In this document: positions 13,940 through 20,151 of the stretch, one piece after another
Layout of the letters: every line of letters begins with the position of its first letter
How positions within the stretch are numbered: position 1 is the first letter of the stretch
Source of the DNA: Planctomycetota bacterium
GTDB lineage: Bacteria; Planctomycetota; Phycisphaerae; Phycisphaerales; UBA1924
Direction: 5' to 3'
Length of the DNA stretch: 20,151 nucleotides
Assembly: GCA_023432465.1 (NCBI GenBank)
Contig: JAEYUO010000111.1
Span: forward strand, 1-20,151
Notes under the pieces: model-generated
What the model was told of the DNA's origin: nothing
Seen by the model: the letters and a program-made list of their open reading frames with translations, nothing else
Database searches by the model: none
Program-made: the position numbers and the translations under genes

Positions 13940-15481
13940 TCACCCCGGCCCATGCTCCAGCAGGCATTCCACAAACTGCGACACATCCTCATCCGTCGTC
14001 ACGCCGTCGTGGTCAAAGTCCCCCACGCCCGCAAACCACGATGCCAGAAACGCCGTCAGGTCATTCTGATTCACGGTTCCATCGTGGTTCCAGTCGCACC
14101 CCAGCACCTCGCCAAAGCACGCCCCCGGCCAGCACGATCCGCCCGGCATCCACCAACCGCCCGTCGCCGCGCAATCCTCCTGCGACAGTGTTGCACAGAT
14201 CTGCGTATCCCCCACGCAGCACGCGCCGATCCCCGCCGAACACGCAAACTCGCCGCACGCGCTCCCCGTTCCCATGTGCAGCCCGCTCTGGTTGAAGCAC
14301 TGCACACGTGTCAGCACCGCGCACCCACCGCTCGGCAAGCAGCACGCGCCCGTGCCCGTATCCGGCAGACACAGCGACACAACGCAGTTCGATCCCTCCC
14401 CAAAGTGCGTCCCCGCCCGCAGCAGACAATCCAGCACCGTGTACTGCTCGCACGTGCCATCCGGCAAACAGCACGCGCCCACCGGCCCCGTTCGTCCATC
14501 AAACGGGCACGACATCGCCAGGCATGGCACGCCCGGACCCTGGAAGTCCGCATCCATCCCATCACAATCCGCCCGCGTCGTGATGATGCAGATCCCCGCG
14601 GGCCCGCAGCACGCGCCCACCAGCGTGTCGCAGTTCGCCACCCCGCACGCAAAGTTCCCGCGGAATACCCCGCCACCCGCAACGCAGTCCGCCCCGTTCA
14701 TCACCACACACCCACCGCTCGCCAGGCAGCACGCCCCCGTCTCCGGCCAGCACGACGACACCTCGCACACAAACGTCTCAGCCTGCGGCGCGCCGCCGAC
14801 GAGCGCGCAATCCGCTAGCGTCGCCACCACGCACGTTCCATCATCCAAACAGCACGCCCGCGGCGGGTCTCCCCGCAGAACATTCGCGCAGATCCCGCCC
14901 CCGCACACCGTCCCGCTCCCCATGAACGTCCCCCCGCTCATCCCGCACCCTTCCGCGTTCATCACAATGCACCCGCCCTGCGGCAGACAGCACGCGCCGT
15001 TGAGCTGCTCCGGATCGCACAGCCGCGCCCGGCACGGCCGGCCCGCGTTGAAGAACTCGCCCCCCAGCGCGATGCAGTCCGATTCCGTCCGCAGCACGCA
15101 GTTCCCAAACGGCAGGCAGCACGCGCCGATCTCCCGCGCCCGCGTCTCCTGACGACAGTTCATCTCCGCCCCGCACGCCGTATCCCGCCCCAAAAACACG
15201 CCGCCGCGGCGTGTGCACGCCGGCCTCCCCAGCAGCAGGCAACGCCCGCCGGGCAAGCAGCACGCACCCACCGCCCGCACCTTGCATGCAACGCCCTCGC
15301 ACGCCGTGCCCGCCCCCTTGAAGTTCCCCCCCTGCGCCCGGCATTCCGGCCGCGGCCCCACAACACACGACCGATCCGGCATGCAGCACGCCCCGACCGG
15401 CTGTCCAAACGCCATCGCGGCACAAAGCACCGGCGAAAGCATCGCCGCGACGAGCAAGAACATCAACCGAATATGTGGCAT
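13940..15481 (-). CDS. Secreted cysteine-rich ten-module protein with dockerin-like C-terminus
   Basis: A 513-residue exported protein. After a signal peptide (MPHIRLMFLLVAAMLSPVL..., cut near AFG|QP) come ten modules of about 38-47 residues. Each has six cysteines spaced CC-x5-C-x7-C-x12/13-C-x4/5-C (one x6 and some shorter gaps) and mostly begins GACCLP. The last 52 residues (462-513) hold two calcium-loop-like segments, DWNHDGTVNQND and DFDHDGVTTDED, typical of dockerin type I or EF-hand ends of planctomycete secreted proteins. Six cysteines per module suggest three disulfides each in an extracytoplasmic, extended stalk. The start is ATG 15481, with AGGTG upstream; a TTG directly before it is also possible. 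The function is unknown; adhesion or a cell-surface role is an inference. Confidence 0.85.
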   Translation of the reverse strand: MPHIRLMFLLVAAMLSPVLCAAMAFGQPVGACCMPDRSCVVGPRPECRAQGGNFKGAGTACEGVACKVRAVGACCLPGGRCLLLGRPACTRRGGVFLGRDTACGAEMNCRQETRAREIGACCLPFGNCVLRTESDCIALGGEFFNAGRPCRARLCDPEQLNGACCLPQGGCIVMNAEGCGMSGGTFMGSGTVCGGGICANVLRGDPPRACCLDDGTCVVATLADCALVGGAPQAETFVCEVSSCWPETGACCLASGGCVVMNGADCVAGGGVFRGNFACGVANCDTLVGACCGPAGICIITTRADCDGMDADFQGPGVPCLAMSCPFDGRTGPVGACCLPDGTCEQYTVLDCLLRAGTHFGEGSNCVVSLCLPDTGTGACCLPSGGCAVLTRVQCFNQSGLHMGTGSACGEFACSAGIGACCVGDTQICATLSQEDCAATGGWWMPGGSCWPGACFGEVLGCDWNHDGTVNQNDLTAFLASWFAGVGDFDHDGVTTDEDVSQFVECLLEHGPG

Positions 15482-15599
15482 CAAAGCACCTGGTTACGAG
15501 GAAGAGAGAACCCCTCGCTACCGGATACGAACTCCCCGCCCCGCCCCTGCGCGCCCTGCCGAGATCGCTTCTTTGCTCGCAACGCAGGCTTGCGATCAT

Positions 15600-15880
15600 T
15601 GCCAGAGGCACCAGCATCTGGAGATGCTCCTCAGCCCGAAGGGCTGAACGTGAGTAGCCGGGGCGTGAAGCGAGTCCTCGAGCGACACCCCCGGAAGCCG
15701 ACCACCAGAACCCGAAAGACCCCGTAGGGGTCATCCGCTCTTTGTTTCGCCTTTCCTTCCGCCCGGAGGGCCAGCGATCGTTGCCAGGCACTTCAGTGCC
15801 TGGAGAGTGGTTCACTTTCTGCCCCCGCCTGGAGGGCGGACGATGAGTGAACACCCCGGACTCCAACCCCGCCGGGGTTG
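15600..15880. repeat. Cluster of short perfect hairpins in the upstream region of the cysteine-rich gene
   Basis: At least six hairpins lie between 15485 and 16009, a gene-free stretch. They are AGCATCT-GG-AGATGCT (15613-15628), TCAGCCC-GAA-GGGCTGA (15631-15647), GACCCC-GTA-GGGGTC (15718-15732), CCAGGCACT-TC-AGTGCCTGG (15784-15803), CCGCC/GGCGG (15825-15839) nested inside GTTCACT/AGTGAAC (15810-15852), and CAACCCC-GCC-GGGGTTG (15864-15880). Two diverged flanks share GCGATC[A/G]TTGCCAG (about 15592 and 15774). From memory, such elements are frequent in planctomycete genomes; their function is unknown. The rest of the stretch shows no gene. Confidence 0.85.
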
Positions 15881-16009
15881 CCGTCCTCCTGTGGTAGACT
15901 CTCTCGATCAGAGTGTGTTCGCATTGGCTACGCCTCATTCTCAGTGCAGGCGTGACCGGTCGTACTTCAGGGCAGGGGAGTCTGATCGTGCCACCCGCCG
16001 GAGACTCGC

Positions 16010-16693
16010 ATGTCAGATCCGGCTGCTCGTACTCGTAGATACAAGAGGTTTATCGCTCTCATTGGGATTGCCGCCGCTGCGCCTTGGCTTGCGCTGTCTG
16101 TCGTCTACCTGATATCCACCAGCTTTCGATCCCCGCCAGCGCTAATCCAAAACTCTGTGATCGTCATCAGAGACGCCAATGGAGAGCCTCTTGCGCTTTA
16201 TCCTGGCACACTAAAAGAGGGCGCGGATGTCGACCTGTTTGCAGTGGTCATGGTGGACCAGAAGATCGAAGGGGTGTTTAGCTACCGGGTTGACGAGACA
16301 CCAATGAGCTGGAGGTTCGATCACATTATCTTTCGGTCTGTCTGCACGTTCAGAGTTCATGTGATCAATGAGGCGTCAGCAGCAGGCCTGTCTGAAGACG
16401 ACGTAGTAAGCATCACACGAAGGGTCGCTCGGCCCAGCGTGAGCGACAATGTCGTTCAGTTGGAGTACATTGCGAGAGACGGCCTTCATGTGGATTGGAA
16501 CGGGCTGCTTGGCTTCATTCAGTCCCGCTTGTGGATCCCTACCGCGTGGACACTCGCGTGCGTCATCCCACTTGGCGTCCTTGTCTTCAGGTGGCGAGGC
16601 ATGCCGCGAAAGGGCCATTGCCATCTGTGCGGCTATGAGATCGGTGTTGCGGATGCGAAACGGTGCCCGGAGTGCGGTGAAGACGTCAAGTGA
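16010..16693 (+). CDS. Membrane protein with C-terminal zinc ribbon
   Basis: A 227-residue protein. A transmembrane segment is predicted near residues 13-36 (RFIALIGIAAAAPWLALSVVYLI), followed by an extracytoplasmic-like domain of about 140 residues with no domain I recognise. A second transmembrane segment lies near 175-195 (IPTAWTLACVIPLGVLVFRW). The C-terminal ribbon is CHLCGYEIG...CPECGEDVK. Its layout parallels the protein at 12714: membrane segment plus CxxCGY...CPECG tail, which would face the cytoplasm. GGAG at 16000-16003, six bases before ATG, supports the start. The DNA is visibly less GC-rich, with more G than C on the coding strand, unlike most neighbours. The function is unknown; such tails are recalled as common in planctomycetes. 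Confidence 0.75.
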   Translation: MSDPAARTRRYKRFIALIGIAAAAPWLALSVVYLISTSFRSPPALIQNSVIVIRDANGEPLALYPGTLKEGADVDLFAVVMVDQKIEGVFSYRVDETPMSWRFDHIIFRSVCTFRVHVINEASAAGLSEDDVVSITRRVARPSVSDNVVQLEYIARDGLHVDWNGLLGFIQSRLWIPTAWTLACVIPLGVLVFRWRGMPRKGHCHLCGYEIGVADAKRCPECGEDVK

Positions 16694-16886
16694 TCATGCG
16701 ATGTTGTGGGTATCCAGAAGACAGGCGCAACAGCCGATCTCTCCCGCCTCGGATTGCCAACTGAGCAGAATCATCGATCAACACGCGGCCACCGCCACCG
16801 CCCCAACCACGCCATTGAACTCGGTGTGCCACTGGGCAAAGCGTCACGAAGAGACGCGTGGCCAGTGCTCCGTGCTTCCCGTTCCA

Positions 16887-16907
16887 ACTTCCCACTTCCC
16901 ACTTCCC
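16887..16907. repeat. Heptamer array, three copies of ACTTCCC
   Basis: Three perfect units end directly against the stop codon of the minus-strand DinB-family gene. The same unit, in six copies, occurs at 20109-20151. Confidence 0.9.
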
Positions 16908-17417
16908 CTACACCTCCCGCCTCCGGAAGAACACAAAGTCCGTGATCGCCGGCTTCGTCCCCGTCGCCGCCACCAGCGAGGCGATCTGCCCCCGGTGATA
17001 CGTCGAGTGGTTCACGACATGCGTCAGGATGTCCCGCACATCCGTGTCATACCCCTTCCCCTCCGTCGAGGTGTACCGCGTCACCCGCGCCAGCTCCTGC
17101 TCATCCAGCCGCGAGATGTACTCCAGCCACACCCGGTCCATCTCGTTAGCCTCGCGGTGCGCTCTCTCCAGCGGCCACACCGGGAAGAGCCCGTCCGAGG
17201 GAGCCTCGATCGTCTCCCCCAGCCGCACCAGCCAGATCCGCCGCGCCGCCTGCGTGTGCGCCCACACCTGCACCGCCCGCTCATACGGCGCGGCCAGCGC
17301 GGCCAGCCCCGAGCGCTTGATCGACTCCCGCGCCTGCGCCAAACTCTCGTGCACCAGCGGCGTGCACCCGATCTCATACTCAAACAACCCGCGGAAGTGC
17401 TTGACGAGTGTGTCCAT
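16908..17417 (-). CDS. DinB-family (DinB/YfiT-like) protein
   Basis: A 169-residue protein of the DinB/YfiT helical-bundle superfamily, whose members usually bind a metal through three histidines. Visible candidates are the His of WAHTQAARRIW and the pair in LTHVVNHSTYHRGQI. Superfamily members include thiol S-transferases and damage-induced proteins; a specific reaction cannot be assigned here. The start is ATG 17417 on the minus strand, with AAGGAG and a 6-base spacer upstream, preferred over the very long antisense extension through ribD. It is divergent from ribD, with 202 bases between them that hold two tandem arrays. The stop codon abuts a heptamer array. Confidence 0.9.
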   Translation of the reverse strand: MDTLVKHFRGLFEYEIGCTPLVHESLAQARESIKRSGLAALAAPYERAVQVWAHTQAARRIWLVRLGETIEAPSDGLFPVWPLERAHREANEMDRVWLEYISRLDEQELARVTRYTSTEGKGYDTDVRDILTHVVNHSTYHRGQIASLVAATGTKPAITDFVFFRRREV

Positions 17418-17523
17418 GCCGGCTCCTTGATGACGCATTGTTGCACCCCGCACAGCCCCTATCGGCCACATCCGCCCGCCGCGGCCCTTTTCCACGCACC
17501 CCCGACTCGTTCCCACAATCCCG

Positions 17524-17563
17524 CCTTGCTCCCTTGCTCCCTTGCTCCCTTGCTCCCTTGCTC
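17524..17563. repeat. Octamer array, five copies of CCTTGCTC
   Basis: Five perfect units in 40 bases lie between the divergent DinB-family gene and ribD. The unit shares TTGCT with the octamer array at 13864 but is otherwise different. Confidence 0.95.
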
Positions 17564-17566
17564 CCC

Positions 17567-17599
17567 AATCCAAAATCCAAAATCCGCAATCCAAAATCA
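17567..17599. repeat. Heptamer array, four units of AATCCAA type
   Basis: The units are AATCCAA, AATCCAA, AATCCGC and AATCCAA, plus a partial unit. It follows the octamer array by 3 bases and precedes the ribD start by about 20 bases. It resembles short tandemly repeated heptamers described in filamentous cyanobacteria, though relatedness is not implied. Confidence 0.85.
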
Positions 17600-17619
17600 C
17601 ACCGCTCCTACCCTCCCGC

Positions 17620-18756
17620 GTGACCGCCCACGTAGCCCCCGACCCCCGGGCCATGCTCAACCTCGCCGCGCGCGCTGCGCTCCGCGCCGCCGGAAACGTC
17701 GAACCAAACCCCATGGTCGGCTGCGTCCTCTGGCGCGATGGCCGCATCATCGGCATCGGACACCACCAGTTCTTCGGCGGCCCCCACGCCGAGGTCAACG
17801 CCCTCGCCGATTGCGCCCATCGCGGCCACAGCCCCGCAGGCGCAACCGCCTTCGTCACGCTCGAACCCTGCTCCCACTTCGGCAAGCAGCCCCCCTGCTG
17901 CGATGCACTCATCCGCGCACAGGTCGCCCGCGTCATCTGCGCACGCCCCGACCCGAGCCCCGTCTCCACCGGCGGCGCGGCCAAGCTCATCGCCGCCGGA
18001 ATCCCCTGCGAGTACACAAACGCCAGCCCACTCGCCACCCGGCTCAGCGATTCCTTCCGCAAGCGCATCACCCGAAACCTCCCCTGGGTCATCGCCAAGT
18101 GGGCACAGACCATCGACGGCCGCATCGCCACCCGCGCCGGCGCAAGCCAGTGGATCTCCTCCGAAGCCTCCCGCCGCGAAGTCCACCGCCTCCGCGCCCG
18201 CGTCGATTGCATCCTCACCGCCATCGGCACCGTCCTCGCCGACGACCCCCAACTCACCGCCCGCGGCGTACATCTCCGCCGCGCCGCGCGCCGCATCATC
18301 ATCGACCCGCGACTCGAACTCCCCCCCGCAAGCAAACTGCTGCAAACGCTCCCCCTCGCCCCGCTCACCATCGCCACCACGCGCAGCGCGATCGAAGCAA
18401 AGCCTGACCTCGCGCAAACCCTTGCCTCCCGCGGCGTCGAACTCCTCCCCGCCGACTCCCCCGGCGCAGGCCCCGATGAGATCGACCTCCGCGCTGTCCT
18501 GTCGCATCTAGCGCACACACACGATGCCACCAACGTCCTCATCGAGCCCGGCCCGCGACTCCTCGGCCGCCTGCTCGAGCAGGACCTCGCCGATGAACTC
18601 CGCATCTACATCGGGCCGCTCGCCCTCGGCGACGAACTCGCCGCGCCCGCCGCCGCCGGACGCTCCGCCCCCGCGCTCGCCGATGCCCGCCGCTTCCAGC
18701 TCCTCCGCGCCCGCCCCCTCGGCCCCGATGTCCGGCTGCTCTACCGGCGTATGTGA
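17620..18756 (+). CDS. ribD: Bifunctional riboflavin biosynthesis protein RibD
   Basis: This enzyme deaminates the pyrimidine intermediate and then reduces its ribosyl side chain in riboflavin synthesis. The N-terminal deaminase zinc site is complete: His56-Ala-Glu58 and PCSHFGKQPPC with Cys84 and Cys93. The reductase domain shows WVIAKWAQTIDGRIAT, SQWISSEASRREVHRLRARVD and ILTAIGTVLADDPQLTAR, then the C-terminal EPGPRLLGRLL and DELRIYIGP. At 378 residues from GTG 17620 it fits the usual 360-370. GTG 17620 is chosen since the protein then begins with the expected short segment before MLNLAARAAL. ATG 17653 would also work, and neither has a clear ribosome-binding site. No other rib genes lie in the window. 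Confidence 0.95.
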   Translation: MTAHVAPDPRAMLNLAARAALRAAGNVEPNPMVGCVLWRDGRIIGIGHHQFFGGPHAEVNALADCAHRGHSPAGATAFVTLEPCSHFGKQPPCCDALIRAQVARVICARPDPSPVSTGGAAKLIAAGIPCEYTNASPLATRLSDSFRKRITRNLPWVIAKWAQTIDGRIATRAGASQWISSEASRREVHRLRARVDCILTAIGTVLADDPQLTARGVHLRRAARRIIIDPRLELPPASKLLQTLPLAPLTIATTRSAIEAKPDLAQTLASRGVELLPADSPGAGPDEIDLRAVLSHLAHTHDATNVLIEPGPRLLGRLLEQDLADELRIYIGPLALGDELAAPAAAGRSAPALADARRFQLLRARPLGPDVRLLYRRM

Positions 18757-18844
18757 TACGAACCATGTGCCGGACACATCAGATCCTCCCTCTGAATGGC
18801 AACACCGTGAACTCAAGCGGCTCGCTTCCCGAGTGTTTGGTTTT

Positions 18845-19081
18845 CGCCCCTTGGGCGCACGTTCGTTGCGAGTGGCTTCAGCCACTCGAATCCGCACATG
18901 TCCGCGCACTTCTCGAACCGTGCGCACCCGTCCAGACATCCGCGTTCTTCAGGCCGATTCATCGGCCTTGCTCGCTTGTAGGCCAGCCCTTCAGGGCTGG
19001 TTCACCGCAGCCCGCGCGCCCGTGCTCGCCGGATGTTTCCGAGCCCGTTTCAACGGGCTTCCCTCAACATCGGCTTCAGCC
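18845..19081. repeat. Array of perfect hairpins with constant TC loop
   Basis: In the 401-base gap after ribD, several perfect hairpins have variable 8-9 bp stems and the same TC loop: CGAGTGGCT-TC-AGCCACTCG (18869-18888), AGGCCGAT-TC-ATCGGCCT (18951-18968), CCAGCCCT-TC-AGGGCTGG (18983-19000) and AGCCCGTT-TC-AACGGGCT (19042-19059). A short related GGCT-TC-AGCC is at 19072-19081. A further hairpin with a CTT loop (CGCCC/GGGCG) lies at 18845-18857. One copy of the TC-loop type also lies at 15784-15803. No gene was recognised in the rest of this stretch. Confidence 0.9.
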
Positions 19082-19157
19082 ACCCATCTCCCCGGCACAC
19101 CGCACGCCCATCTGAATAGAGTTGCCCTCTCCCCCGTCCATTCACAAGGGACCGCCG

Positions 19158-20060
19158 ATGCACTGCACCAAACTCCTCCCCGCTCTCCTCATCGCGGCCT
19201 CTCTCGTCTCCGCCGCGGGCGCGCAGATCCTCCCCCCCATTCCCCCCGCCGCGCCCGCAACGCCCCCCTACACCCCGCCCCCGCCTCCGCCGCCCCCCCC
19301 CGCTCCTCCCGCGCGCCCCGAGCCCCGGCCCGCCGACGACAAGCCCCTCCCCACGCTCATCGAGCGCGATGCCGCCGGCAAGCTCAAGCGCTACGACACC
19401 AGCCTCGAAGAGGCCGCGCTCGCGAAGATGGAGTTCACCGATGAGCAGCAGGCCCGCATCGAATCCGCCCTCGCCGCCCGTCGCGCCGACATCGACAAGC
19501 TCGTCATCGAGAAGCTCGAAGATGTCCTCGAGGCCCGCCGCGCTGCCGGCACCATCGACCAGCTCCGCGACATCAACGAGCTCGCCAAGGTCAAGGACAT
19601 GATCGTCGCCATCTCCCCCGAGCGCGTCCTCGACCGCCTCCTCCGCGAGGGCGCGATCACCCCGGTCATCAAGGCCCGCGTCGAGCAGGTCGTCCGCGCC
19701 TACACCGATGCCCTCACCACCGAGCGCCAGGCCGAATCCGGATCCGACTTCATGAAGATCGCCCAGTTCGTCGCCGGCGATGTCTTCCGCAACGGCACCC
19801 GCGACGCCTTCGCCTCCCTCGACTCGATGCTCGAACGCGCTGCGAAGTCCATCGAAACCCGCGGCGAGGCCCTCGCCCTCTCCGGCCCCGCCGCTGCCGC
19901 CTACGCCGACCTCAAGCGCGCTGCCGCATCGCTCGATGCCTCAACCCCCGAGGGCCTCAAGCAGCGCAGCGAACTCACACGCGCATTCTTCTTCGACAAG
20001 CTCGACATCACCGCGCAGCGAGCACTCCTTCAGCAGGTCGCCGCCGAAGAGAAGCGATGA
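19158..20060 (+). CDS. Secreted proline-rich protein of unknown function
   Basis: A 300-residue predicted exported protein. MHCTKLLPALLIAASLVSAAGAQ looks like a signal peptide, likely cut after AGA. A proline-rich stretch follows (residues about 24-55, including nine consecutive prolines), then a helical, Glu/Ala/Lys/Arg-rich region with ARIESALAARRADIDKLVIEKLEDVLEARRAAG and FAVxD-free charged segments. No domain is recognised, and the charged helices suggest a coiled or bundle-like fold. AAGGGA at 19146-19151, six bases before ATG 19158, supports the start. It may be an envelope-associated protein, but this is inference. A heptamer array begins 48 bases after its stop. Confidence 0.75.
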   Translation: MHCTKLLPALLIAASLVSAAGAQILPPIPPAAPATPPYTPPPPPPPPPAPPARPEPRPADDKPLPTLIERDAAGKLKRYDTSLEEAALAKMEFTDEQQARIESALAARRADIDKLVIEKLEDVLEARRAAGTIDQLRDINELAKVKDMIVAISPERVLDRLLREGAITPVIKARVEQVVRAYTDALTTERQAESGSDFMKIAQFVAGDVFRNGTRDAFASLDSMLERAAKSIETRGEALALSGPAAAAYADLKRAAASLDASTPEGLKQRSELTRAFFFDKLDITAQRALLQQVAAEEKR

Positions 20061-20108
20061 CCGGTTTCGTGACCAGACACGAAGGTGTCAGGGCCGACAA
20101 TCCCGCCC

Positions 20109-20151
20109 ACTTCCCACTTCCCACTTCCCACTTCCCACTTCCCACTTCCCA
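20109..20151. repeat. Heptamer array, at least six copies of ACTTCCC, running off the window
   Basis: Six perfect units plus one base reach the window end, so the true copy number is unknown. The same unit occurs three times at 16887-16907. Confidence 0.95.

Noticed and set aside
13864..17599. Tandem arrays considered as CRISPR
   Set aside because: Units are 7-8 bases with no spacers between them, so they are microsatellites.
16908..18605. A 565-residue minus-strand frame ending in the DinB-family protein
   Set aside because: Only the last 169 residues look like a protein family. The upstream part runs antisense through ribD and the tandem arrays, and a ribosome-binding site marks ATG 17417.
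20066..20083. TTCGTG...CACGAA hairpin after the proline-rich gene as a terminator
   Set aside because: It has a 6-bp stem with no T-tract, which is too weak to call.
1..20151. tRNA or rRNA genes
   Set aside because: No tRNA-like T-loop and acceptor pairing, and no rRNA-like stretch, was noticed in a manual read; a dedicated scan was not possible.

Overview
The window comes from a GC-rich bacterium that looks like a planctomycete, most plausibly of the Phycisphaerae. This rests on several lineage-typical signs read in the sequence. Two secreted proteins end in a PEP-CTERM-like tail (VPxP, a hydrophobic stretch, then RRRR). Two small membrane proteins end in a CxxCGY...CPECG zinc ribbon. A secreted protein ends in a dockerin-like pair of calcium loops. 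Several intergenic regions are filled with small palindromes and heptamer or octamer arrays. The assignment is inference; there is no rRNA in the window, and no tRNA or CRISPR array was seen.

Layout. Positions 1-6300 hold replication genes with an unusual order: dnaN (148-1398), then two tandem, overlapping SUMF1-fold secreted paralogs (1518-2834 and 2831-3988), then dnaA (about 4411-5904). A 394-base non-coding stretch with DnaA-box-like sites follows and is a candidate but unproven oriC. Positions 6299-8340 hold mutM/fpg on the minus strand, divergent from a predicted lipoprotein. Positions 8582-12101 hold two signalling genes, a receiver-HDOD-receiver-like protein and an HD-GYP phosphodiesterase, separated by a good terminator and a leader hairpin. 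Positions 12130-13856 hold a solitary nucleotidyltransferase-fold gene, a small membrane zinc-ribbon protein and a metallo-beta-lactamase-fold protein with a degraded metal motif. Positions 13940-15481 (minus) encode a secreted protein made of ten cysteine-rich modules plus a dockerin-like end. Positions 16010-18756 hold a second membrane zinc-ribbon protein, a DinB-family protein (minus) and ribD. The window closes with a secreted proline-rich protein and a heptamer array that runs off the edge.

How the genes work together. dnaN and dnaA serve chromosome replication, mutM repairs oxidised guanine, and ribD makes a riboflavin precursor. The HDOD and HD-GYP genes probably belong to regulatory networks, the latter to cyclic-di-GMP turnover. 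The secreted SUMF1 and cysteine-rich proteins probably act at the cell surface. No single multi-gene operon dominates.

The most unusual signals are not classical genes. They are (a) a family of perfect hairpins with variable stems and a constant TC loop, (b) several heptamer and octamer arrays placed at gene ends, (c) the ten-module cysteine protein, (d) an aspartate codon choice that depends strongly on the next base, and (e) a C-rich plus strand on both sides of the putative origin whatever the gene orientation, interrupted by the SUMF1 pair and the gene at 16010.
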